Positions 17,116 through 25,457 of a stretch of 64,000 bases of DNA are shown here, piece by piece; positions within the stretch are counted from its first letter, which is position 1; each line of letters starts with the position of its first letter. The translations under genes and the position numbers were made by a program. This DNA comes from Gammaproteobacteria bacterium. Lineage in GTDB: Bacteria > Pseudomonadota > Gammaproteobacteria > Chromatiales > Chromatiaceae. The notes under the pieces are model-generated. The model made no database searches, was not told the origin of the DNA, and saw only the letters and a list, made by a program, of their open reading frames with translations. The DNA lies in the NCBI GenBank assembly GCA_030148485.1, contig JASBTJ010000002.1:1-64000 (forward strand). Direction: 5' to 3'.

Positions 17116-17987
17116 AACAACCGCCGCAAGCCGACCCATTCGAAACAGATCAGGCCGGCAAGCACCAACCCGGCCCCGAGCCATACCGCCATGTTGAGCG
17201 GCTCGCCATTGATGAAATGACCGAGCAACAAGGCGGCCACCGGCGTCACCAGGGTGATCAACGACACCCGCAGCGGACCGAGCCGGATCAACACGAAGTA
17301 GTACAAGGCGAAACCGAGCACAGTCGCCACCACACCCAAGTAGACAATGGTGGAAATCGTCAACACGCCAAGCTGTTGCGGCCACCCCTGACCACTCAGG
17401 AACCAGGTGAACAACAACAGCGGCGCGACAACATACAAACCGCCGGCAGTTACCGCCAACGCCGGTAGTCGCCGGTTATGGCGCTTGATCCACACGCCGC
17501 TGGCCGAGTGGGCCAGCACCGCAACCAGCATGGCCACGACACCTGCCAACTGTTGCCCGCCCAGGGTAACCGCTTCGCCGAACATCACCACCAGGCCCGC
17601 CAAGGCAGTCGCAATCCCGAGCAACCGCGTGCCCCCCAAGGCACCGCGCTCGGCCAGCCACAAACTCGACATCAGCCCAGTGGCCAACGGTGTCAGACCG
17701 AACAATACCGATATCCATCCCGAAGGAATCCGCTGCGCCCCCCAGTACACGGCCAACATCGCCACGTAACTGCCCACACCGGACGCCAGGTAGACAAGCC
17801 GCGCCCGACGGTGCCACGGCAGGCGCACCTTGAGCGGCAACAACACCAGTCCGATCACCACAGCGGCCAGCGCCATACGTGCCGTCACGCCGAACAGAAA
17901 CCCGGCCTCCTGACCACTCCATTGGACCGCCAGCGGAGTGCTGGCCCAGATCAACATCACACCGACAAAGGCGGCGGGCACGCTCAT
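17061..17987 (-). CDS. EamA/DMT-family transporter
   Basis: The protein has ~308 residues and ten predicted membrane helices in two EamA repeats (first MLIWASTPLAVQW..., second from about LVAVLAHSASGVWIK). The duplicated fold and the C-terminal PVAALLLGHFINGEP block are typical of DMT metabolite exporters. The substrate is unknown; relatives export amino acids such as cysteine, threonine or aromatic amino acids. ATG 17987 has a GGGAG ribosome site. The frame continues upstream through a terminator hairpin, so the long version (to 18107) is unlikely. Upstream sequence suggests attenuation (see 18016-18049 and 18077-18181). It overlaps the TonB gene end by 55 bp. Confidence 0.85.
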   Translation of the reverse strand: MSVPAAFVGVMLIWASTPLAVQWSGQEAGFLFGVTARMALAAVVIGLVLLPLKVRLPWHRRARLVYLASGVGSYVAMLAVYWGAQRIPSGWISVLFGLTPLATGLMSSLWLAERGALGGTRLLGIATALAGLVVMFGEAVTLGGQQLAGVVAMLVAVLAHSASGVWIKRHNRRLPALAVTAGGLYVVAPLLLFTWFLSGQGWPQQLGVLTISTIVYLGVVATVLGFALYYFVLIRLGPLRVSLITLVTPVAALLLGHFINGEPLNMAVWLGAGLVLAGLICFEWVGLRRLFQSRRYTSGTESVQPSAE

Positions 17988-18015
17988 GATTTTGTCTCCC
18001 AGGTACGGACAAACA

Positions 18016-18049
18016 AAAAGGCCGCAGACTTCGTGGGTCTGCGGCCTTT
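18016..18049 (-). terminator. Intrinsic terminator in the leader of the EamA gene
   Basis: GGCCGCAGAC (18020-18029) pairs perfectly with GTCTGCGGCC (18037-18046) across a 7-base loop. On the minus strand it is followed by a run of Ts (18015-18019). It lies 29 bp upstream of the EamA start and downstream of any leader transcript, so it would terminate transcription before the gene. That is the layout of an attenuator or riboswitch expression platform. The plus-strand T run is weak. Confidence 0.75.
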
Positions 18050-18076
18050 CTCGAAGGATGGGATTAAGGGGAAAAT

Positions 18077-18181
18077 CTAACCAGTAATCGTCACCCAGTG
18101 AACGCACGCAGCCCGGCAGGCCTTGACCCAGTCATGGGTCAGGCGGCTCGCTACCGGTCGTTGCGCGCAAATTCGATTCAT
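18077..18181 (-). CDS. Putative 34-residue leader peptide upstream of the EamA attenuator
   Basis: ATG at 18181 opens a 34-codon frame ending in TAG at 18077-18079, about 25 bases before the terminator hairpin. The peptide contains three cysteines and two tryptophans near its end (DWVKACRAACVHWVTITG). The position relative to the terminator matches leader peptides of attenuated amino acid operons. The ribosome site is weak and there is no long run of one amino acid, so this is only a candidate. A perfect hairpin, TGACCCA-GTCA-TGGGTCA, lies within it (18124-18141). Confidence 0.3.
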   Translation of the reverse strand: MNRICAQRPVASRLTHDWVKACRAACVHWVTITG

Positions 18182-18377
18182 GCCCCGAGCATGCCGACGG
18201 TCGGCTCACCGGTCAACCGTTAATTCTGCGGCTGCGCTATGCTTGGACGCCGTTCACACCGCTGCCCGGTCGCTCATTACCTTATCGCTCGCAGGGTGAC
18301 TACGGCGGGCCCAGATCGCACAATAACGGCAATCCCTGTTTTTCTAATTCAATCCAAATACCACTAGAGGCTTACAG

Positions 18378-18668
18378 ATGGACGTTAAAGTAGACGGCGA
18401 AGGCTGGCTGGTTGATCGTGACGATTGGTCGGAAGAGGTCGCCGCCTGGATGGCGCAACAAGACGGTTTCGAGATGAACGACCAGATCATGGGTCTGATC
18501 AAGGAAGCCCGCAGCATGTACGACAACGATGGCGTCGTGCCGCCCATCCGCAAGTTTTCCAAGGCCGTCGGTGTCGACAGCAAAGAGCTGTACAACATCT
18601 TCAAGAAAGGCCCCATGAAATTGATCTGCAAATGGGGCGCCCTGCCCAAGCCCACCGGCTGCGTGTAA
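18378..18668 (+). CDS. DsrC/TusE family sulfur-carrier protein with both redox cysteines
   Basis: The 96-residue protein has the DsrC fold signature and the C-terminal arm CKWGALPKPTGCV. Both cysteines are present: Cys95 (penultimate) and Cys84, eleven residues earlier. TusE proteins of the tRNA thiolation relay keep only the penultimate one. DsrC proper carries a trisulfide between the two during dissimilatory sulfur metabolism. The gene is monocistronic, with its own terminator and no dsr, tus or rhd genes beside it, so its role may be regulatory or that of one of several DsrC paralogs. Confidence 0.9.
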   Translation: MDVKVDGEGWLVDRDDWSEEVAAWMAQQDGFEMNDQIMGLIKEARSMYDNDGVVPPIRKFSKAVGVDSKELYNIFKKGPMKLICKWGALPKPTGCV

Positions 18669-18694
18669 CGTCCGGACCGATTTAATGCTGTATT

Positions 18695-18722
18695 GAAAGG
18701 GGCCCTCGGGCCCCTTTCTTTG
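18695..18722 (+). terminator. Intrinsic terminator of the DsrC gene
   Basis: GAAAGGGGCCC (18695-18705) is followed after a short TCG loop by GGGCCCCTTTC (18708-18718) and a T-rich tail TTTG. It is 27 bp downstream of the DsrC stop and oriented to end that transcript. Confidence 0.85.
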
Positions 18723-18830
18723 TTCCGCCAAGCGGTTCTCGCCATGGCGGTGCAACGGGTCGACCGGCCGTCCAGCCCAGGGGCGAGGCAGGGCAATCGC
18801 CGTGCTGGGCCGCCCGCTTGGGCACGTCCA

Positions 18831-18970
18831 ATGAATTCAGAGGTTCCGCGACACAGGGAGGTGCCGCCAAAATCGGTCACTGCCAATGACTGATTTTGGA
18901 GCAAGCTGCAAACCGCGTTTGCAGCGCAGCCTGCACTGAGAAGTCCAAGATGGACCTATCCAGCGCCTTC
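18831..18970 (-). repeat. Dispersed five-hairpin repeat, copy B
   Basis: On the minus strand this is another copy of the repeat seen at 7671, 63346 and 63501, with the same order of hairpins. It is somewhat decayed in the outer stems (GCGCTGGATAGGTCCATC at one end, CTCTGAATTCAT at the other). It lies in the 396-bp gap between the DsrC gene and the small gene at 19065. Apart from this repeat and the DsrC terminator I see nothing in that gap. Confidence 0.68.
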
Positions 18971-19064
18971 CTTGGGAAACTACCGACTGAATCCGCTCCA
19001 GCCCATCAATTCTTCCACGATGCGGCCGTTACACTGACCGGGTGTTCAGAACCACGGGTGAAGC

Positions 19065-19307
19065 ATGAAAGTCGACGGCTTGGCCGGCAGTGCGCTGGAA
19101 ACTATGCAACGCAGTCAGCAGCAGGCGGCTGGGGCCGCGGATCGCATCGCCAAAAGCGGTACCACCACACCGGTGGGCGAAGCGGCCGGTCAGTTGCTGC
19201 AGGGCACCGTCGAACTCAAACAGGCCGAGCAAATGGCCCAGGCTGGCAGCAAGATGATGCAGGCCGCCGATCAGATGCTGGGGAGCCTGATCGACGTCAC
19301 GGCCTGA
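19065..19307 (+). CDS. Small conserved protein resembling the flagellar rod C-terminal helix
   Basis: This 80-residue, almost entirely helical protein is rich in Ala, Gln and Met. The C-terminal part (VELKQAEQMAQAGSKMMQAADQMLGSLIDVTA) resembles the C-terminal helix of flagellar rod/hook proteins (FlgB/C/G), and similar small proteins occur in other gammaproteobacteria. There is no signal peptide. No flagellar genes are adjacent, so a motility role is only suggested. It precedes the GAF kinase gene by 158 bp. Confidence 0.55.
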   Translation: MKVDGLAGSALETMQRSQQQAAGAADRIAKSGTTTPVGEAAGQLLQGTVELKQAEQMAQAGSKMMQAADQMLGSLIDVTA

Positions 19308-19465
19308 CCGGCCCGATGCCATCATGAGCCGCCCCGGCTGTCGGGGGCGGCAGGGTCGCCCTGCCTGGCGGGCAGCTGCGCCATTCCCCGCGCAGAACGT
19401 GTTAACGTCTAAGCTCAAGGAAGGGCGCGCCATGCGTCGACCAAACGGGCCAAAGGAATGTCCGC

Positions 19466-20602
19466 ATGAAGGCAGCTACCCATCCCCGCCAACGGGAGCG
19501 CCTGGCGGCGCTTGCGCGCTACCATATTCTCGACACCCCCCGGGAAGCCGATTTCGACCAGATCGTCGAGCTCGCCGCCAAGGTGTGCGACGCGCCAGTG
19601 GCGGTGGTCAACTTCATCGACGCCGAACGACAGTGGTTCAAGGCCGAAGTCGGGCTGGGCGTGAATCAAACACCGCTGGAAACGTCGATCTGCTCCCACG
19701 TCATTCTGGAACACGAATTCACCGAGATTCGCGACACCCTGGACGACCAGCGGCTATGCGATAACCCCTTATGCTTCGGCGACGGCGGATTCCGTTTCTA
19801 CGCCGGGGCCTTGCTGCGCACCGACGACGGGCTGCCGTTGGGCACGCTCTGCGTGCTGGACACCAGATCCCGCGCCCTGACCGAGTTGCAGCGCCAGACG
19901 ATCCAGGTACTGGCGGCGCAAGTCATGAAACAACTCGAGCTGCGCCGCGCCTTGTTCCAGCGCGACCTGCTGCGTCGCGAGGCCTATCATCGTGTGACCA
20001 ACTCGTTAACCACCGTGGCAGCGCTGGTAAGGCTGCAAAAGAATCAGTCCGCCGACCCGGTGCTGCACGATGTACTGCAAGCCATAGAGAATCGGATCGT
20101 CAGCATCGCCGAACTGCATCGCGAGCTTTGCGAATGCGAGACCGCGGAACAACTCGAGCTTGAGCCCTTCGTCACCCGCATCTGCGGGCATCTGAACAAC
20201 AGTCTGCCGCCCAACGTACGTATCCATGTCGAGGTCGGACGTGCAACGCTGGACTCGCAGCAGGCGTCCAGCGTGGCGCTGCTGCTGAACGAATTCATCG
20301 CCAACTCGCTCAAGCATGCCTTTCCGGGCAACCGTCCCGGCACCATCACGATCAAGGGCGGCGTCGACCGTGAGGGCCAGTGCTTCATCAATTGCCGGGA
20401 CGACGGCGTGGGTAAAGGCGCGGCCAGGCACCACATGCCGGGCAGTGGCCTGGGCACAACCATCATCAAGGCATCCGCGGCCCAACTCGGCGCCAGCTAC
20501 CGGACACGGGCCGGCGACACTGGCTATCGCCTGGAGTTGCGCTTTCCGCTGCAGCGGACCGACACCGTAAATCCGATGGATTACGCGGCATCCGTCGGCT
20601 GA
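19466..20602 (+). CDS. GAF-domain sensor histidine kinase (HisKA_2 type)
   Basis: The 378-residue cytoplasmic kinase has an N-terminal GAF domain (residues ~22-155; FDQIVELAAKVCDAPVAVVNFIDAERQWFKA, LGTLCVLD). The H-box REAYHRVTNSLTTVAALVRLQ is of the HisKA_2 type, with the phosphorylatable His near residue 175. The HATPase domain follows (LLLNEFIANSLKHAFPG, CRDDGVGKG, GSGLGTTIIKA). There is no membrane helix. HisKA_2 kinases often act in light or general-stress signalling with unlinked regulators, and no response regulator gene is adjacent. Confidence 0.85.
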   Translation: MKAATHPRQRERLAALARYHILDTPREADFDQIVELAAKVCDAPVAVVNFIDAERQWFKAEVGLGVNQTPLETSICSHVILEHEFTEIRDTLDDQRLCDNPLCFGDGGFRFYAGALLRTDDGLPLGTLCVLDTRSRALTELQRQTIQVLAAQVMKQLELRRALFQRDLLRREAYHRVTNSLTTVAALVRLQKNQSADPVLHDVLQAIENRIVSIAELHRELCECETAEQLELEPFVTRICGHLNNSLPPNVRIHVEVGRATLDSQQASSVALLLNEFIANSLKHAFPGNRPGTITIKGGVDREGQCFINCRDDGVGKGAARHHMPGSGLGTTIIKASAAQLGASYRTRAGDTGYRLELRFPLQRTDTVNPMDYAASVG

Positions 20603-20672
20603 CCGCGCCGGTTACGCCCCCCGCATGCGTGCAAGCGGATGGGCCAGGGGCAAACATCAACAGGAGGGCAAG

Positions 20673-21524
20673 TCAGTCGTCTAGCCGCAGCGAAAAATCG
20701 GTCGCCCTCAGGTCCTTGGTGATGCCGCCCACCGAGATGTCGTCCACCCCGGTTTCGGCAATCGCACGCACTGTATCCAGATCAACGCCACCGGAAGCCT
20801 CCAATCGGGCCGAGCCGGCGTTGCGCGCAACGGCCTCTCGCAGCTGATCGAGGCTGAAGTTGTCGAGCAGTATCCGCTCGGCGCCCGCCGCGAGGGCCTC
20901 CTCCAATTGGCTCATGGACTCGACCTCGATCTCGATCCAGGCGTCGCCCGCCACCGTTCGGGCCGCGTCGAGTACCGCTTTGACCGAACCCGCCGCAGCG
21001 ATGTGGTTCTCCTTGATCAACACCGCGTCGTAGAGCCCGATACGGTGGTTATGCCCGCCACCGCAGGCCACTGCGTACTTCTGCGCCCGGCGCAATCCGG
21101 GCAGGGTCTTGCGGGTATCGAGCACACGGGCCCCGGTGCCGGCCACGGCCTCGGCGTAACAGGCGGCGGCACTGGCGGTACCGGAAAGCGTTTGCAGCAG
21201 GTTCAGGGCACTTCGCTCAGCGGTCAGTATTCCCCGCGCCGGACCGCGCAGCTCACACACCACCTGGTCGGCGGTCAGCGGCTCGCCATCCTGGGCATAC
21301 CAGTCGATGTGGATGGACGGATCGACCTGACGGAACACGGCATCGAACCAGGCGGCACCGCAAAGCACTGCGGTGTCACGACAGATGACGCGCCCGGTCG
21401 CCTGTTTGTCGGGTGCAACCAGGGCGGCGGTCAGATCGCCGGTACCAACGTCCTCGGCAAGGGCCTGTTGCACCAGGGCCGCGATTTCTTCGGCCGAGGG
21501 CAGCGGCGGCATGGGCCTGGGCAT
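20673..21524 (-). CDS. nadC: Nicotinate-nucleotide pyrophosphorylase (carboxylating)
   Basis: NadC converts quinolinate and PRPP to nicotinate mononucleotide in NAD synthesis. Conserved blocks are present: LAEDVGTGDLTAALV, ERSALNLLQTLSGTAS, DTRKTLPGLRRAQKYAVACGGGHNHRIGLYDAVLIKENH, EIEVESMSQLEEAL and LEASGGVDLDTVRAIAETGVDDISVGGIT. The 283-residue length is normal. Its ATG overlaps the FKBP stop by one base (TGATG), so it is translationally coupled to that gene. nadA and nadB are not nearby. Confidence 0.95.
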   Translation of the reverse strand: MPRPMPPLPSAEEIAALVQQALAEDVGTGDLTAALVAPDKQATGRVICRDTAVLCGAAWFDAVFRQVDPSIHIDWYAQDGEPLTADQVVCELRGPARGILTAERSALNLLQTLSGTASAAACYAEAVAGTGARVLDTRKTLPGLRRAQKYAVACGGGHNHRIGLYDAVLIKENHIAAAGSVKAVLDAARTVAGDAWIEIEVESMSQLEEALAAGAERILLDNFSLDQLREAVARNAGSARLEASGGVDLDTVRAIAETGVDDISVGGITKDLRATDFSLRLDD

Positions 21525-21868
21525 CAGCGCAGCTCGAGCAGTTCCACCTCGAACACCAGGGTGGCGTTGGGCGGAATCACGCCACCGGCTCCGGCGGCAC
21601 CATAGCCCAGTTGCGGCGGGATGGTGAGCTTACGGGTGCCGCCGATCTTCATGCCGACCACGCCCTCGTCCCAACCCCGGATCACCATGCCTTTGCCCAG
21701 TCCGAAGCTGAACGGCTGATTGCGATCCTTGCTGGAATCGAACTTGCTGCCGTCGGTCAGCCAACCGGTGTAGTGCACCACGGCGGTCTGGCCGACGCCG
21801 GCCTCGGCGCCCTCGCCTTCGACCAGATCTTCGTACTTCAAGCCGGAATCAGTGATTTTTTCAGACAT
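21524..21868 (-). CDS. FKBP-type peptidyl-prolyl cis-trans isomerase
   Basis: This 114-residue single-domain FKBP has the whole active-site pattern: [59 protein letters not shown] and [15 protein letters not shown]. Without a signal peptide it should be cytoplasmic, accelerating proline isomerisation in folding. It is FKBP12-like and lacks the SlyD metal tail. It is the first gene of a two-gene unit with nadC. Confidence 0.92.
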   Translation of the reverse strand: MSEKITDSGLKYEDLVEGEGAEAGVGQTAVVHYTGWLTDGSKFDSSKDRNQPFSFGLGKGMVIRGWDEGVVGMKIGGTRKLTIPPQLGYGAAGAGGVIPPNATLVFEVELLELR

Positions 21869-21964
21869 GGTTGTTTCCTATTGTCGCCGGGCTCGCGGCG
21901 GGTGTGCGTGGGGAACGCGCAGTGTAACGAGGTGTGGCGGTCAGGGCGAGTCCGGCGGACAGAC

Positions 21965-21995
21965 ACAAAAAAGGCGGGGTCCACCGACCCCGCCC
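21965..21995 (-). terminator. Intrinsic terminator after the DUF1631 gene
   Basis: GGCGGGGTC (21973-21981) pairs with GACCCCGCC (21986-21994). On the minus strand it is followed by six Ts. It lies just past the DUF1631 stop at 22021 and upstream of the FKBP gene, separating the two transcripts. Confidence 0.85.
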
Positions 21996-22020
21996 AAATA
22001 CTCCTCCAGCGCCCTATCTC

Positions 22021-24246
22021 TCAGGCGGGGCTCGGCTCTGCCGACGGCGCGGTGTTCTTCAGCACGTCGAGCATGGCGGTCAGCGCCCGATCCATCAGCG
22101 GTGCGCCTGCATCGGCCAGCAGCACCACCTTGTCTTCGCGGAACAGCGCAGCCAACTCGTCCAGGCGCAGCTCCGCATTCTTCAAGCCCTTGCGGTTGAC
22201 GAACACACAGGCCCCGGTGAGGTCGCTCTTCCAGGACAGTTTTCCACGCAGCTTGCCGTCGCCGTGTTGCCATTCCAGCCACTGCCCCACCTTCAGCGCC
22301 TTGGCTTTCTGGTAGCAGGCGTCCTGTAGTACCACCGGCGGCAACTCCGATTCGGGCTCGGTCAGATTGGGCCGGGTGATCTCCATGTTCTCGACCGCTT
22401 TGCCGCGCAAGGCGTCGATATGGCAGGCCTGCAACTGCTTGAACAGCGCCGCCGCCTTGTGCTGGTCGTACGAGATATTGGCGAGCCCCTCACGCATCCG
22501 CCGCAACAGATCCGGGATCACCTTGAGCAGTTCCTGGCGCTGCGCCTGCTCCACCTTGGGGGTGACGCTCCACACCAGGCGGTGGGCCACGTCCACGGCT
22601 TCGCGCCAGGTTTCGCTGTCCTCACCCTCGCGCAGGTACGACAGCAGCAGCACGTCACGCCACGGTTCGTTGAGCAGATCGGTGGCCGGCTGAGGCAACC
22701 CTTCCAGATCGCCCAGACACTGTTTGATGACGGTTTCGACCCGACGCCGCGCCACCTTCAGATGCTCCTGACCCCGGGTCACCTGGGCCATGCGCTCTTC
22801 CGCCACCTGGGCACTGCGGGCCTCCCGCTCGTGGGTGGCGGCAAAGGCCTTGTCCAATTCCTCGAACAGGCGCATGTCGTTCGTGAAGTCGGTCAATACC
22901 CGGGTGACCACGGATTCCACGCGGCCGTACAGGCTCTGCGGCGTACGGTCGCCGTCGTCGACCCAGCCCAGCACACTGCGGGCGACATTGTTTAGCAGGC
23001 GACGCGCCGGATGATTCTTGTTGCTGAAGAAGGTCTTGTCGATCATGGCGACCTTGACCATCGGCAACTGCAAACGGCTGAGCAACGCCTTCATGGCGTC
23101 CGGCAGGTTCGGGTCGTCAAGGATGAAGTCGAACACCATGGAGACCACGTCGAGGATGTCCTGATCGGCGGTTTCCAGGCGCTTGACCGGATGTTCGCCA
23201 CTGCCCAGTTCCAGCCGCGTGGTCAGGTTGGTGAGCATCTGCTCGCGCAACTCACGGGCTTCATTGAGCGTGGAAGCGGCCTCCACCAGGGCGTCCTGCT
23301 GCAGGTTGTCCAATGCGCTGACCACCTGGGTGGACGGCACCACCGGCAGATGCGCCAGTCGCGCCTCCACGCCGGACTCCGCGCGGCGGGTCGCCAGCAG
23401 GTCGGAGATGATGGACAGCAGATTGGCGGACAGGTCCGCATCATGGGTCTGCTCGGCGCGGACCTTGGCCTGCTCGGCCTCCTGCTCCGCCTCGGCTTCG
23501 CCACGGGCCCGCTGGACCGAAGGCGACACTGGATTGCGTTTGACCTGACGCACCAGGGTGGGCAGGACATCGGCCGAAATCAGCACGTAGTTGACGTCGT
23601 CGTACAGCCCGCCGATGTAGCTGACCACGTGCCGTTCAAAGAGTTTGAAGATCACCAGCTTGACCGGCAGCTCGCCGTGCCACAAAGACAGGCCACGGCG
23701 GAAGGACTCCGCCAGCGCACGCGGTCCGACCGGGTTGTCGCTGGGTGACACCTCGCCGCTGCTGCCGATCAGAAACGCGAAGCGCTGCCCCAGCGCGTGC
23801 AACGCATGGTGAAACTGGTTTTCGGCCCTGGTGACCACGGCGGTGACGGCCAGGTTCTCTTCCAGGTCCTCTTCGGTGACCAGCGCCATGTCTTCGCTGT
23901 CCGCTTCCAGCGCGGGATTGCCGAAATCGAGCGGTTCACCGTTCCAGAAGGCGTCGAAATGACCCAGCACACCACGCACCATGGCATCCTGGATCGGGGT
24001 GCGCAGCTTGCGCAGTTCGCGCATCGCCTCGAAGTAGCGGGTCTGCATCAGATCGCTGCCGGACTTGTCCGCCAGCTCGAACAGGTCGTCGTCGAGATTC
24101 TCGAACAGATCCTGCAGCAGCCGGGGCAGCACGGACCCGGTCAGGTCCCGCAGCTGGGTCACAATGGCTTGGACTTTGGCATCGGCCACGCGCTGCCGCG
24201 CGCTCCCGACGTTATCCATGAAAGAAATGATGTTGTCCCGTGACAT
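22021..24246 (-). CDS. DUF1631 family protein
   Basis: This large (~741 residues) cytoplasmic, mostly helical and acidic protein belongs to the proteobacterial DUF1631 family, whose function is not established. Family-like segments include YLGGL-type VSYIGGLYDDVNYVLISADVLPTLVRQVKRN, IDKTFFSNKNHPARRLLNNVARSVLGWVDDG and the C-terminal QWLEWQHGDGKLRGKLSWKSDLTGACVFVNRKG, which resembles a PilZ-like beta fold. ATG 24246 was chosen; an upstream in-frame extension to 24360 lacks family resemblance. It is monocistronic with its own terminator. Confidence 0.82.
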   Translation of the reverse strand: MSRDNIISFMDNVGSARQRVADAKVQAIVTQLRDLTGSVLPRLLQDLFENLDDDLFELADKSGSDLMQTRYFEAMRELRKLRTPIQDAMVRGVLGHFDAFWNGEPLDFGNPALEADSEDMALVTEEDLEENLAVTAVVTRAENQFHHALHALGQRFAFLIGSSGEVSPSDNPVGPRALAESFRRGLSLWHGELPVKLVIFKLFERHVVSYIGGLYDDVNYVLISADVLPTLVRQVKRNPVSPSVQRARGEAEAEQEAEQAKVRAEQTHDADLSANLLSIISDLLATRRAESGVEARLAHLPVVPSTQVVSALDNLQQDALVEAASTLNEARELREQMLTNLTTRLELGSGEHPVKRLETADQDILDVVSMVFDFILDDPNLPDAMKALLSRLQLPMVKVAMIDKTFFSNKNHPARRLLNNVARSVLGWVDDGDRTPQSLYGRVESVVTRVLTDFTNDMRLFEELDKAFAATHEREARSAQVAEERMAQVTRGQEHLKVARRRVETVIKQCLGDLEGLPQPATDLLNEPWRDVLLLSYLREGEDSETWREAVDVAHRLVWSVTPKVEQAQRQELLKVIPDLLRRMREGLANISYDQHKAAALFKQLQACHIDALRGKAVENMEITRPNLTEPESELPPVVLQDACYQKAKALKVGQWLEWQHGDGKLRGKLSWKSDLTGACVFVNRKGLKNAELRLDELAALFREDKVVLLADAGAPLMDRALTAMLDVLKNTAPSAEPSPA

Positions 24247-24507
24247 ACCCGTCTGCCTCACTACCCGTGGCTCATGCGCCAGCCATCCTGCCAGCCTCTG
24301 AGTGTCCCTCACGCTAAAGACTATCGGCAAGTCTTGTAAAACTGGTGTGACTCTGATCACACAAGTGCCGGGAAACCGACGGCGTGCATGGCGTCGTGAC
24401 CCGTTTCACGCGGGGTGTGCGGCCCCGTCGAACACACCCGATGAACCGGCTTCGCACGCGGGGTACAGTATGGCCGATATATCGTCCGAAACCAGGTTTT
24501 TTCGCCC

Positions 24508-24849
24508 GTGCCACTCATCCAACTGTCGCAGTTCGACTTCCACCACGTGCTGAATGAAACCCCTTCGACCAGCGTGGTCATGTTCGGATCACCCGAGTGC
24601 GGCGCCTGTCGCCGGCTCAAGCAGGCCTTCGACCAACTGGCGCAGATCGCCCCCGAACTCCACCTGTTCGAGGTGGATGTGCAGCGGGATACCGCGCTGG
24701 CCCGGGAATTCGAGGTCTTCCACCTGCCCAGCATGTTTCTGTTTCAGAATGGCCGCTACCATGCCCCGTTGCACAGCCACGCCACCCCGGACGCGCTGCA
24801 ACGCCAGATCGCGCTGGCGCTGGCGCAGCCGGCCCAGGAGGCCCCATGA
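24508..24849 (+). CDS. Thioredoxin-fold family protein (CGAC)
   Basis: The 113-residue protein has a thioredoxin fold with active-site Cys31-Gly-Ala-Cys34 (FGSPECGACRRLKQAF). The cis-proline segment is FHLPSMFLFQNGRYHAPL. There is no signal peptide, so a cytoplasmic thiol-disulfide role is likely; its partners are unknown. CGAC is not the CGPC of classical thioredoxins. Its stop codon overlaps the ampD start (ATGA), indicating translational coupling. Confidence 0.82.
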   Translation: MPLIQLSQFDFHHVLNETPSTSVVMFGSPECGACRRLKQAFDQLAQIAPELHLFEVDVQRDTALAREFEVFHLPSMFLFQNGRYHAPLHSHATPDALQRQIALALAQPAQEAP

Positions 24850-25421
24850 GTGAGGTCAGCACGGACGGCTGGCTGGACGATGCCCGCCGTTGCCCGTCGC
24901 CGAATCAGGACGATCGCCCGGCACCCGGCGATATCGACCTGCTGGTGATCCATAATATCAGCCTGCCCCCCGAGCAGTTTGGCGGCCCGTGGATCGAACA
25001 GCTGTTTCAGAACCGCCTGGACCCGGCAGTGCACCCCTATTTCGCCGACATCTGCCAACTCACGGTATCGGCCCACCTGCTTATTCGCCGCGACGGCGAG
25101 CTGCTGCAGTTCGTCCCGCTGCAACAACGCGCCTGGCACGCCGGCGCCTCCTGCTTCGAGGGGCGCGAACGCTGCAACGACTATTCCATCGGCATCGAAC
25201 TGGAAGGCAGTGACACGCAGCCTTTCAGCGACGCCCAGTACCACCGGCTGGCGGCGGTGAGCGCCCGGCTGCTGGCGCGTTATCCGGCCATCACGCCGGC
25301 CCGAATCACCGGCCACAGCGACATCGCACCCGGACGCAAGACCGACCCGGGACCCTGCTTCGACTGGCCCCGCTTCCACGCGCTGCTGCAGGAGTCTTGC
25401 AAGCCAGAGCCCCATTCCTGA
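24846..25421 (+). CDS. ampD: 1,6-anhydro-N-acetylmuramyl-L-alanine amidase
   Basis: AmpD is the cytoplasmic zinc amidase that removes the peptide from anhydro-muropeptides in cell wall recycling, lowering the AmpR inducer level. The Amidase_2 zinc ligands are visible: VIHNISLPPEQFGG, RAWHAGAS (with C-FEGRERCND) and ITGHSDIAPGRKTDPGPCFDW, the last with the catalytic Lys and Asp. The start at 24846 overlaps the preceding stop by four bases, and the ~191-residue length fits. ampE follows. Confidence 0.94.
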   Translation: MSEVSTDGWLDDARRCPSPNQDDRPAPGDIDLLVIHNISLPPEQFGGPWIEQLFQNRLDPAVHPYFADICQLTVSAHLLIRRDGELLQFVPLQQRAWHAGASCFEGRERCNDYSIGIELEGSDTQPFSDAQYHRLAAVSARLLARYPAITPARITGHSDIAPGRKTDPGPCFDWPRFHALLQESCKPEPHS

Positions 25422-25457
25422 CACTGCGCGCTACCACAACCGCGACCGAGGGCCCCC

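Noticed and set aside
17988-18107. Longer start for the EamA transporter
   Set aside because: The extension would translate through the terminator hairpin and adds no membrane or family features; ATG 17987 has a clear ribosome site.
18378-18755. Minus-strand open frame opposite the DsrC gene and its terminator
   Set aside because: It mirrors the DsrC gene; the protein has no family features and would begin inside the terminator.
18896-19327. Plus-strand frame of 143 residues across repeat copy B
   Set aside because: Its start lies in the dispersed hairpin repeat and its end overlaps the small gene at 19065 in another frame. Similar frames arise in the other repeat copies.
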